From: Rhododendron vialii
Lineage: Eukaryota; Streptophyta; Magnoliopsida; Ericales; Ericaceae
DNA: 64,000 bases
Direction: 5' to 3'
Assembly (NCBI RefSeq): GCF_030253575.1
Contig: NC_080566.1
Location: 12,742,501-12,806,500, forward strand
A program made the position numbers and the translations under genes. Shown here piece after piece: positions 37,385-48,917 of this stretch. The notes below the pieces were generated by a model. It saw nothing but the letters and a program-made list of their open reading frames with translations, was not told the DNA's origin and searched no databases. Each line of letters starts with the position of its first letter. The stretch's first letter is position 1.

Positions 37385-38599
37385 TCGCGCGACATTCCCA
37401 TACACTCGCGCGAGTATTCATGTTTCACCAATGGTTTGAACTTCATTCCCTTCTGGGCTCTGGAAGGACCAGTGCTCACCCAGGTGCAAACCAAGCAGTT
37501 TATGGGTACTTGAAAGTAAACAATATTACAGCCAACAGATAGAAATATTATGAAAATGCAACCCCTAAACAGTGGGGGTGTCTAAACAGAGGCCAAGGCC
37601 AGGTTGCTCATGCAAGGGCAGTACCTGGGAAACAGAGAACCCTCGCGCGACAGTATGAGACGGCCGCGCGATTGTTCTGACTGGACTTCCAGGAATTGCT
37701 TTGCATACTTAGGGCTCTGAGACATGTTCAAGAGCATCCCAAGAGCATTCCAAACCAAGAGGTGTTATAAACTAAGCCTAACAATGATTTTCAACATGTA
37801 AAACAGCAAAGCAGTGAGCTAAAGCTCCTTGAAAGACTTTTAAAAGACTACAAGCACAATAATAAACTTAAAGACCAGGGTCCCTTCCCCACGTGGTCCA
37901 TTCTCACGCAGACAGAATTGTCGCGCGAGCATACGGGACCATCGCGCGAGGGTTTCCCTGCTAACGGCTCTTGAAACTCTGCCAGCTTTAGGGCCAGAAC
38001 TGGTATCAATTACCAGCCTTGACCCTGCCAGCCCCCCTCAGGGGTTCGAACAGTGAGCAGAAAGATATTATACCTTTGCTTTGAGTGCCTTGGAAATGGC
38101 TTGAATGATGAGATGGTAAGATTTGGAGGGTGATTATGTGGGAGTGAGTGGTGTGAGATGTTTGTGCTTGAGTTTTCCTTCTTCTTTCTTGGAGAGAGCT
38201 TTTTTTGTAACCCTTTGCAAGGAAGCATAAAGGGGGGGTATTTATAGGAGAAGGGGGTTAGTGGATGGCTAACCAAGGCCTTGTAACCAGCCAACAATGC
38301 TGGTTACAAATGCTTGGTGGAGGAGTGGGTGGCAAAGGTAATGGGAGAATGGGGGGTGAGGTGGTGCAAGGGGAGCCCCCCCAGAACGCTGTTCAGCCGA
38401 GAAAACGGGGTCACATAGGCCTGTAGCCCCCTGACCACCACGCAATCTGGGTGAAAATGACAGGTGTTGACCATCGCGCGATGGAGTGAGACCATCGCGC
38501 GATGGTCCAGCCCCCCGCGATGGTCAATGGTCAAAGCTTTGACTTTGACCACCACCTGGCAGACGAACCATCGCGCGAGGGTTCTAGATTGTCGCGCGA
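37385..38599. promoter_or_regulatory. Five 21-bp-spaced pairs of the palindrome TCGCGCGA
   Basis: Perfect copies begin at 37385, 37406, 37643, 37921, 37942, 38474, 38495, 38571 and 38592; a near-copy CCGCGCGA begins at 37664. They form five pairs, each 21 bp start to start. In minus orientation two pairs lie upstream of the TATA box and three downstream. The spacers differ in sequence. A role as binding sites is inferred. Confidence 0.7.
38239..38247 (-). promoter_or_regulatory. TATA box of the solo LTR
   Basis: CTATAAATA on the minus strand, inside the solo LTR at 36831-38772. It is the best TATA match in the LTR. Confidence 0.5.
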
Positions 38600-38886
38600 C
38601 ATTCAGACCAAGGTCCAGGTTCTGATTCAAGGGTTTAAGGGTTAAGGATGGGTTCCACACATGCCAAACTCAAGCCATTCCAAGTTCTCGGGACTGTTTC
38701 GACCTGACTCATCATCGGGGAATCAAAAACCGTAAGTAAACTAATCTGGAAGCCCAGATTGGGGTGTCTACACTTAAGCAAACCTTTCAAAAAAACAAGT
38801 TTGAGAGACAGTCTTTGCATAGGATGAAATCCTTTATCCTGCCTCCAAGCTTCCCGAATCAAGTTTGAAAACTGGGGGTGAAACAT

Positions 38887-39650
38887 CTAAAAGAATTTGA
38901 AAGGTTTTTTCTTTTGTTTATAAGGGAGAATAGACACCAGAAGAGGGCAGTGATCAGAAATGCCTGGAGATGTAAATATAGCCTCAAACTCAGTGAAAAT
39001 ATCCTGCCAAACATGGTTGACCATAGTCATATCGATCCTGCTTTTATTATGACCCATACCTCCATTCCTATTTGTCCAAGAAAACCAAAACCCCTTTACT
39101 GGGAGGTCATCAATCTCAATATCTTCAATACAAGAGTTAAAAGAATCCATAGCCAAGTAATCAAAATGATGCGTACAGCTCCTCTCATTCAATCTTCTAA
39201 TAGAAATAAAATCACCCAACAAAAGCCAAGGTTCAGTTCCCAGAGAAACATGAAGCCCTCTCAGCTCATTCCACAAAACAACCCTCTCACCAGCATGATT
39301 CAAACCATAAACTAGAGTAACAATGAAAGAATGTAAAGAATTGACATGATGAATTCTGCAAGTAATATGTTGGTCACCTCTGGAAAGTAAATCCACTTTG
39401 ACTAAAGATGAATTCCAAGTAAAGATAGCCCTAGCAACTAAACCAGAGCCTATATTATGAATATACTCCCAATTCGAACGAAGACAATTTTTTAAGGTAA
39501 CACCAAGGTTTTGAGACCTGACCTTTGTTTCCACAATCCCACATAAGGATAAACTACTATCAAGAATAAACTTTCTAACCTCCAATTGTTTTGAAGGATC
39601 ATTCAAGCCCTGATATTCCATGCACCAATTTTGATCATCGCTTCTTATTT
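38887..39650 (-). pseudogene. LINE ORF2 AP-type endonuclease, broken
   Basis: The minus-strand ORF2 start ATG overlaps the ORF1 stop as ATGA (about 39650). Motifs: MIKIGAWNIRG, then after a one-base deletion LNDPSKQ; GIVETKV; LVYGLN; LLGDF; FWFSWTNRNGG; SRIDMTMVNHVW; GISDHCPLLV. These are the exonuclease-endonuclease-phosphatase motifs of plant L1 elements. The Asn normally following GDF is Ile here (GDFIS), which with the frameshift argues the enzyme is inactive. Confidence 0.88.
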
Positions 39651-40860
39651 AGTTTTTTAGGCTTCTTTTTAGCTCCAGGTGGTTCAAAACCCATATCCAA
39701 ACCCTCAAGAATAACTTCAATCTGGTTGGAAACCTGAGCTTCCTGCAACACAGCTGCCCCTATATCCGGAACACTATGGGAGATAACATCTTCAGAACTG
39801 TAGCTGCATTCAGTAGGAAGACTAGCCAATTTGATACCCTCACAATCTTGTGAACTCTCCCCACTAATAAGAGGAACTGCAGGAGGAGAAACCACAGATA
39901 GACCCACAATTGTGGTAGAAACAGAATCCATGTGAGGAGAGATAGCAAAAAAAACCTCAGAAGTTTGATCACTAGGGTGAGCTATCACTGGCTCAGAAGA
40001 AACATTGAGCACATCCACCCCCTCAATAGGTACCACAAAACCTAAATCTGCATTAGAGACGAGATCAAAATTTTCCAAAACAGCAAATCTGTTACTTGGG
40101 CTCCCAAGCTTCCTGTTATCTTGCTGAAGAAACACCTTAGGGCTTGAGGTAGTGCCAACCACAGTAGCCACAACCTTCCCCTTGCTTGGCTTAGGCGTCC
40201 ATACATGCTGAGGAACCTGAGGCGGAGCCTGAGGAGTGACGACAGGCTGCGCATTCTTAGGACATCCAGCCCCATTATGACCAAAAACCTTACAGTCCAA
40301 GCACTGAAGAGGCTTCTAAGGATACTTTGCTGCAACTTCAACGTCGTTCCCATTAGCAAGTCTGAGACAAAAAGAAGATGGGAGATAGGCTCCGACCTCA
40401 ATTTCAACACAAACCCTGGCGTAACTGAGTCTTCTGCACTTCTCAGTCATAGAATCAACATACAGGGGCCTTCCAATGGCACTTGCAACATAGCTAAGAC
40501 CAGGATTAGTCTAGTATTCAAGTGGAATATTATAGAGCTGTACCCAAATAGGAATCCTAACCAATTGATCCTTAACTAGACACATCTGAGGCTCCCACTT
40601 CTTCAAAATCATTAAACGACCTCCAATATGCCAAGGACCAGAATCCAAAATCCAGAATACACTTATATGCATCATCGTTGTTAAACAAGAAAAAATAGAA
40701 GCCATCCTCATTAGAAAGAACATCAGTGATACCAATTTTTTCCCAAATTCTACAAGCAGTGGATTTAACAGTCATATAAGGGGCTTTCCTATCTAAGAAA
40801 TAGCCCACTAGGCTGGATTGCCATTTCTTTGCACCAAGCTCCTTAACAGCAGGGGGAGGG
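39635..40860 (-). pseudogene. LINE ORF1 (nucleic-acid-binding protein), broken
   Basis: Minus-strand fragments: an N-terminal DUF4283-like region (MGYFLDRKAPYMTVKSTACR, WHIGGRLMILKKWEP, VRIPIWVQLYNIP), then CLDCKVFGHNGAGCP, a CCHC zinc knuckle, then a long low-complexity linker ending KKPKKLNKKR. Stops and frameshifts occur after NIPLEY and near 40315. The stop overlaps the ORF2 start (ATGA). This is the usual RNA-binding ORF1 of plant L1 LINEs. Confidence 0.82.
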
Positions 40861-40927
40861 GTTACAACAAGCTTCCCTCCTTCCTCAGAAGGAGGAAAGA
40901 ACTAAAGTTCCAGAACACCAGCCGTAT

Positions 40928-40941
40928 ATACATACCATCTT
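40928..40941. repeat. LINE target-site duplication, right copy
   Basis: ATACATACCATCTT, exact match to 32276-32289. Confidence 0.85.
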
Positions 40942-41292
40942 ACATATCACGTCTCACACATTCATGAATTCTATCAGGACTGATATTCCTTAGAAATCCT
41001 TAATCTATTGCACTGTAGATGAATAATGGCCCCGCATGTATGGTACGCAAAATTTCATAAACCACTGAAGAACACTGATGATCCTAGATCCTCAGTCACA
41101 CACAATCACAAAGTCAGAAAAGGACATGGACCATTATCAAAGGTGTGTTACAGGACGTGTAGGCTGTGAGAACAATGGCCAAGGGAAAAGGAAAAAAAAA
41201 ACCAATAAGTTACGTGTATACTTTCTATATTTAGGATAGCCAAAAAGAGACAGTTATAAAATATCAGAAGAGTAGAGAGCAAAAAATATTAC
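40942..41292. other. Remnant of pseudogene intron
   Basis: Non-coding. It follows the donor GTAATA of the last recognised UAP56-like exon, so it is probably intron sequence into which the LINE inserted. Confidence 0.45.
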
Positions 41293-42043
41293 ATCTTGCA
41301 TGAACTTCTTGCAAACTGGCTAATCTCCTTGCTAAGTGTAGCTGAGAACATCATAACTTGTTTATCATGAAGGGTCATCTTACAAATTTCCTACACATCC
41401 TTCCTCATGTTTGTAGACAATATGAGAAATTCAAATCATTTTGGTTGCTAAAAAAGTTAGAAGCCACACAAAAGTAGAGAAACAATACGGGCCAAAATTG
41501 TGAAACCTTCTGGACAGACTACCAACATGCAGAAGCTTACCCAGTGATTCGAGCATCTTGTCACACTCATCAAGAATAAAATGCCTCACATTGTTCAAGC
41601 CAAGGTCCTTATCTCTTGCAAGACCCAAGATTCTACCAGGTGTTCCAACAACAATTTGAGGGCATTCATTCTTTAGTAAATCCTTGTGAACCTTGATATT
41701 GACACCACCAGAAAAGACAACAACTTTAATATCAGGCAAATAGGTATTGAAGCTCTCAAACTCATGGTAGATCTATAGAAATAAAGGATTATTATTAGTC
41801 GACAAACAAAGTTGTATACAGCAATACAAGTTCCAACTCTGTATATGCATGAGTGGAGAAATGCATTTTTATCATTCTAGTTTTTTCAAACTGAATGCAT
41901 AGGAATGGCCTCCAATGTCCACGACATACCTTGTAAGCCAATTCCCTTGTATGACAAAGGACATGAGTGGCAACTTGTCCAGCAACGGGTTCAATCTGCT
42001 GCAGAGTAGAAAGAACAAACACCACAGTTTTCCCCATCCCTCA

Positions 42044-42184
<141 letters not shown>

Positions 42185-42492
42185 TTACCAAACCAATTTT
42201 CGTGCCGAAATCGTGAATAGAATTAGTGTTGGATTAACTGCTGTAAAACCAGAATGGATTACCTCGAAATTCTGCTATTGAAATACAGAATACCAAATTG
42301 TATAACGACGTCTGGGATGAGTTGCAGACTAGGTCGCTTTTTTTAAGACGTTTCCCGGCTTTGCCCAAATTGTGCAAGCAGTTCGTCAATGCCTCGCCAT
42401 CCCTAGGACAAATCAGCCCAGAATTCACCACACTGCTTGGCCTTCTTTGCACAGTAGAAAATCGAAAACAAAATACACAATCAACCTATTGC

Positions 42493-43590
42493 TCAGAATA
42501 CTTTTTGAACAGTACCAAGAACCTTAGTAGTGTAGGAGTCTCCCAACAACACTTTCTTATCATCAGCCTCAGAATACTTTTTGAACAAGGAGCGATCATA
42601 ACAGACATGGCGAGAGGCGCCAGTGTCTATCCACCACCCTTCTGAACCACTTATTAGATTAACCTCTGATATCATAGCCACTAGTGGTTCACCATCCACC
42701 AGGTTCGCCTGTGGAGCGTGACGCCTAGGGTTCTTGCAATTTCTTGCCATATGGCCAGGCTTGTTACAATTGTAACACACAAATTGGACAGAGTCCGTGT
42801 TTCGAGCCTGGCCTCCAGAAGGGGGTGACTTCTTGTTCTGATTCGGTTTTCCGTTCTGGTTCTGGTTCTGATTTGGCTTCCCGATTCCTCCTTTCGGTTT
42901 GAGCACAGCCGAACTATGGTTCCTTTTGTTTGCAACAAAAAGAACCTCATCCTTTTGATCCTATTTCCGAGCCTCCTCCTCAATACGGAGCCGAACAATC
43001 AAGCTTTCCATAGAAAAATCTTTTGACTTGTGACGAAGATCCTTTTTAAAGTCTTTCCAGCCAGAAGGCAGTTTATCAATAAGAACAGCAACATGAAATT
43101 GTTCACAAATAGACATGCCCTCAGTAAGAATTTCATGTGCAATTTTCTGTAAACTGTGTGCCTGGGAAACCACGGAATTTTCATCAACCATAGAAAATTT
43201 CAAGTAACGACTAACATCATATTTCTTAGTCCCAGCCTCTTTGGTATCATACTCTTTCTGAAGGGCATCCCAAAGTTCCTTAGCAGTATCAAAGGTGGAA
43301 TAGTAATCTTAAAGCTCATGAGTCAAAGCATTCAGAATGTAGTTCTTGCACAAAAAATCATCATTGGTCCATTTTGAAATCTCTTTAGTGTTTTCAGTAG
43401 TAGGAGGATTTGCAGCAACAGGTTTAGTTGAATCACAGTATGCAACAAGTTTTTGAGTAGTTAGAAAGAAAAACTTCTTTTGCTTCCAACATTTAAAGTG
43501 CAGCCCCTCAAAGCAAAAAGGTTTGTTGATATCAGTGGTAGTAACAGAAATCTTGTTTTCAGAATCTATGACAGATTGATATCATCTTAA
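42493..43590 (-). pseudogene. Copia gag-protease fragment
   Basis: Minus strand. Gag of the UBN2 type (LPSGWKDFKKDLRHKSKDF, VRLRIEEEAR), a zinc knuckle CYNCNKPGHMARNC, then the start of the aspartic protease with WWIDTGASRHVC. The frame ends after KVLGT at the deletion junction. Frameshifts separate the gag pieces near 42960 and 43310. Confidence 0.85.
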
Positions 43591-43593
43591 AAT

Positions 43594-44466
43594 TGTTGGA
43601 TTAACTGCTGTAAAACAAGAACAGATTACCTCGAAATTCTACTATTGAAATACAGAATACCAAATTATAGAACGACGTCTGGGATGAGTCGCGGACTAGG
43701 TCGCCTTCTTTAAGACGTTTCGCAGCTTTGCCCAGATTGTGCAAGCAGTTTGTCAATGCCCCGTCGTCCCCAGGATAAATCAGCCCAGAATTAACCACAC
43801 TGCTCGGCCTTTTCTGCACAGAAGAAAACCAAAAACAAAACACACAATCGACCTATTGCTTGAACTCAGAAAACATTTTAGGGGTGGAAGAGAGAGTTGT
43901 TTTTTTCTGTGTTTAAACCAATTCTGAAATGCTGATATTTATAGGTGCAGGAGGAGCGGGCTGAGGCGTTGGTTTTGGAAAACAAATCAGATCCCCTTGA
44001 TTATGCACACGCTTTTAATCAATCCGAAATCATTTCTTAATCAACAACAAATCAGATTCCGCTGATTATGCACACGTTTTAAAGAGCACGTTTTTTTCTT
44101 AATCAGCAAGAACTTCCCATTTGGAAAAGGATTTTGATTGACTGAATATTCTGTAACAAACAAAAAAACGTGTTTCAGAATTTTAGCAAAAGCGTGGGCT
44201 TAACTAGTATGTGTGCGAGGAGGCTCAAATCCTAGATTTGCACCCCCCACCCCCCCCCCCCCCTGCGGGCACCCGGTTAACTACTTTCCGAATCAGTTTT
44301 CCAAATTGCAGCCCATTTTTCTGAGCGCGCGAGACCTCTCCTTGTGTCCTTATTCACAACCCATTTGTGTGCAAAGTCATTTAAAGTAGATAGAAGTTTT
44401 GTGACTAGGCAATGTGGGACTAGAAAAAAACACAATGTTTTACAAATACACACCAAAGTTCCAACA
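43594..44466 (-). repeat. Copia LTR, complete (5' in element orientation)
   Basis: 873 bp from TGTTGGA to TCCAACA; its first 270 bp match 42227-42491. On the minus strand the next bases include TGATATCAATC, a decayed tRNA-Met-type primer binding site. Confidence 0.85.
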
Positions 44467-44520
44467 ATTAGTGTTTACCAGCACAATGTAAGATGACAAG
44501 TTAAACAAGAAGTGTGGTAT

Positions 44521-44785
44521 TCTTTCTTTTTTTTTGCTTAGCTAAATGGTGGAGGAGGGGGCGACCGGATATAGCAACCCTCCATTGGGCGTGACCATAG
44601 GGACTCCAGACCCGCGGCAGATCCCGAGAGGGACCAAAAGAGCCATAGCAACTATCGGCCCACCAAGGACTAGCGGGCCAAATTCGAGAGGGGCGCTACT
44701 AGCACAACTCGAACTTGGTATCTCCTACCTCACCCAAACCCAAAGGGAGTAAGCCTTGACCAACTAGGCTATCACCCTTGATGGT
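44521..44785 (-). mobile_element. tRNA-derived SINE
   Basis: 265 bp flanked by the 14-bp duplication AAGAAGTGTGGTAT (44507-44520 and 44786-44799). On the minus strand it starts with a pol III A-box-like TAGCCTAGTTGG and a B-box-like AAGTTCGAGTTG about 55 bases later, and ends in an A-rich tail (GCAAAAAAAAAGAAAGA). These are the marks of a SINE retroposon. It sits next to the deleted Copia in the pseudogene intron. Confidence 0.82.
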
Positions 44786-44818
44786 AAGAAGTGTGGTATA
44801 CACCGGCATGAAAGCTAA

Positions 44819-45274
44819 GAGCATCCGCAATGGGAATAATCAAAATCAATAACCAAAATGTGCCACGTCAGCATTTGATTATCCATTTAGTTCATAATCA
44901 AACTTAACAAACTTTACCTCGACATTGGTTATTTTTGCATCTCTATAAAAGAAAACCCTCACAATACGCAATGCACCTATGTCTAATTACAAACGAGTTC
45001 TAATCACATACCCGACCACACCAAATTATTCTTCTCGATGAGACGATTCTAATGTGGAGTGTTTTTAATTTTTTAGTTTTGAATTTGGTTATTGGGTTTG
45101 ATTATTGAGTTTTGGTTATTGCTAAAAGTTGTTAAGTTTGGTTATGGAATGCGTGGAATTTGATTATTTGCTAAAAGACTTGTAACTTTGCTTATTACAA
45201 TATAAGGTATTTTTTTAGCATTGTTGTTAAATTTGCTTATTCATACCAATTTGCTTATTACAATGTGTATGCTC
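44819..45274. mobile_element. Tourist-like MITE
   Basis: About 456 bp with inverted ends (GAGCATCCGCAATGGGAATAA against GAGCATACACATTGTAATAA) and a flanking TAA on both sides (44816-44818, 45275-45277), the 3-bp duplication of PIF/Harbinger elements. The interior repeats TTTGGTTATTG-like words. No ORF. Confidence 0.72.
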
Positions 45275-46389
<1,115 letters not shown>

Positions 46390-47450
46390 TTAGCATGAGG
46401 TATTCAGAGAGGAAGCTTGTTACATCACCACATAATTCAAATAAGCCGCTTGCTTTACGACTCTTGTAAACACACGAGCAAGGGCTAGAGATGCCCTCAA
46501 ACATCTCTAATTCTAACACAATTATCTGACATCTATTTCCTCAAACAACCTGAAGAAGGAGTAATAAAACAGCACACACCCAAGAGGCTAAAATTACATT
46601 TAAAAATGACCATACCAAAAAAAGGGTACTTATATATTGTCTATACTATGTATTCATAGTAGTTCTAGCTTTCTTTACAATTACTCAACGTCTATTTCCC
46701 CGTACAACCAGACCAAACAACCAATAGCCCAATTTCATAGAAAAATGATAATACAGGAAGAAGATACTTTTATATGACTATATGAGGTCTTCATAGGAGT
46801 TCAAATTCTCTTTCAGTTACCAAACCTCAAAATCCTCGTACAACAAGAGGACATATTGGACAGAGAATTACCCCCCCAAACAAAAAAAAACCTACCGAAT
46901 AGAGAACAAACAAAAGCCCAATTACGTGTAAAAAAAAAAAAAAACCCTCTTATTTTAAACCCAATTTTAGGGAACTCAATAAGAAAATTAGAAAAAAGAA
47001 AATTTTAGTATTTGGGAACTCGAAAAGCTTCCAAAGTTTTAAAAGAAGGAAGAAAATACTTTCTTTCCCCAAAAAAAGAAAAGAAAATACTTAATAAAAA
47101 TCTGAATTAAATAAGATCACGAAAGATAACCCAAAATAGGAATCTAGGCTTCTTCTTTATTTTTTACAAGGTGGAATCGAAGCTTCTATTCAGCAGCGAC
47201 CTAAAATCTTATTCCAGTTAACAAAAAAGCATTTGAATGTTCTAGTTAACCAAAACATAAATGAAATAGGGATTGATTTTGCCACCCCTTTTTGTTAATG
47301 TCACTCTCATTCTCTCACAAAACAAATCATCTAATCAAAATACAAAGGAGATTGACATTAATTAACAAAAAGAAGAGTGGCAAAATCACTACCTATGAAA
47401 TATTGAGCGAACATGGAGATATAATTTTTACTTTTTGGCAGAGTCGCTAG

Positions 47451-47941
47451 TGTTAGCAATTTTCTGTTGGTGGGCCTATATAGATCATAAAATTAAACAT
47501 ATGTTGTTGAATAGGGCTTGAGTGATGTCGGTATTACCCATAAGGTTGTGATCGTTCAATTAATGTGACCCAGGTAATGGACACGTCTCTATTAGCACGT
47601 ATTTGAGTCATATCACGTGCGTTAAGTGGTGCGGACTTATTTTATATGTAGAGACCAATTAAAGGATCCGATATGGTTCCATCTATTATGATGGGCTATG
47701 ATGGAATCAGGGCTTATAAATAGGCAAGGTCCTCACTCTAACCCTAGCCTCTTTTCTCATACCATCCCATCGTGTGTGAGACTAAGGTCAAGATCAAGAG
47801 AAGGTTTTGGAGGCGGAAGACGAATAACCACGCACTAAGGTTTTCATCCTCTATGGCGATAGGTACGCATCTGGTATAATTATTTTCTTCAATGATTTGA
47901 CATGAGTTCTTGGGGTTTAGGGTTTCTTACGAAATCCTACA
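47451..47941 (+). repeat. Copia 5' LTR
   Basis: 491 bp, pairs with 52839-53338. Confidence 0.93.
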
Positions 47942-48917
47942 AGTGGTATTAGGGCATCTTGTCAGATTATTGAGGAAAATATATGGTTTGGTTTTCCTTG
48001 TCCTGGAAACAAGTAATAATTCCAATATGCCGAATATCGGCTGGATTTTGGATTACCGCTTGTAGTCGTTTCCTTGTCGTTTGAATGCTTGGATCAATAT
48101 TCAATTGATCTATTATGCCTACAGTAATACGGTTTGCCTACTGTAATACGTACGGTTTGCATGGCGACGGTGCGGCAATTAATAATAAACATCAGTTTTG
48201 AATTCCTCGTTGAATCTGATGGTAACATTAGTTACCAACCTATGAGAATCAAAAGTGATTATTTTTATGCCGCCATGGAATACAGTGCGACTACAGCGAG
48301 TAGATTTTATGGTCGTTACTTGTTTCACTTAAGAATTTTCGGGGCATAAAGATTATTTCGTAATCAATATCTAGGGTTTGGGAAAATTAAAGTGATATAC
48401 CACCAAAGTGGTCTCATGGAGATTTTCTTGAATTTGAAGATAAAAGTTTTGGATTACATAAAGTTACGTTTAGATCCATGCGGGTAGTGATCGGCCCAAA
48501 GGAAGGTTATTATCTGGCCGGATTTTAAACGGTATAAGGTAGTTGTTTTGAATAATATAGTTCTAGTATTTGCCTATGCGTTCAATGGTCAGCCCAAAGG
48601 AAGGCTTTTGATTGGCCAGGCTTATTTTATATTGTTCATGTTAACTAGCCTTATTGGTGAGGAGACCACTTGCATGTTGTAATTACTGTCCAAAGACTTG
48701 GTTATGATGATGAGGTTTCTCGAAAGGGCCCACCATTACAGACACAAATATCAAAATTTTATTTTATTTGTCTGATTGTTTGCCCCTACAATTAGACCAA
48801 GTTTTGCATGATAATTATATTCAAGTTCTCTTATTATTATCATTGCACTAAAGTAGATGGATATTTATTAATTGTGAGCTTTTTTGGTGTTGCATCTTCG
48901 ACATCTGCTAATTTGAA

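Larger units (their letters stand above)
36831..38772 (-). mobile_element. Solo LTR (about 1.94 kb, probable Gypsy type)
   Basis: A 1942-bp block beginning TGTGGGCATG and ending GGTGTCTACA, flanked by the 5-bp duplication CTTAA (36826-36830 and 38773-38777), inserted in LINE ORF2. It has no primer binding site, coding region or second LTR, so it is a solo LTR left by recombination. On the minus strand a TATA box (CTATAAATA, 38247-38239) lies about 0.5 kb from the TGTAGACACC end, which suggests minus orientation. The length and sequence style suggest a Ty3/Gypsy element. It carries paired TCGCGCGA octamers. Confidence 0.85.
32290..40927 (-). mobile_element. L1-type LINE with two nested insertions
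   Basis: A minus-strand non-LTR retrotransposon flanked by the 14-bp duplication ATACATACCATCTT (32276-32289 and 40928-40941). Its 3' end is a poly(A) run, seen as T on + just after 32288. Order on the minus strand: ORF1 (DUF4283-like plus zinc knuckle), ATGA overlap, ORF2 endonuclease, reverse transcriptase, zf-RVT region, poly(A). Removing the nested LTR element (33348-34985) and solo LTR (36831-38772) with one target duplication each leaves about 5.05 kb. Several stops and frameshifts show it is dead. Confidence 0.9.
42227..44466 (-). mobile_element. Internally deleted Copia element
   Basis: 2240 bp, flanked by the 5-bp duplication ATTAG (42222-42226 and 44467-44471), with termini TGTTGGA/TCCAACA. 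The right (5') LTR is complete, 43594-44466 (873 bp). The left (3') LTR keeps only its outer part, about 42227-42491. Between them are gag and the start of protease; integrase, reverse transcriptase, RNase H and the rest of the 3' LTR are gone. It lies in intron 2 of the UAP56-like pseudogene. Confidence 0.88.

Noticed and set aside
37385..38599. TCGCGCGA as CAMTA CGCG boxes
   Set aside because: The CAMTA consensus (A/C/G)CGCG(C/G/T) is not met within TCGCGCGA: TCGCGC fails the first base and GCGCGA fails the last.
44560..44785. tRNA gene
   Set aside because: A- and B-box-like motifs are present, but there is no cloverleaf; the A-tail and 14-bp target duplication show a SINE.
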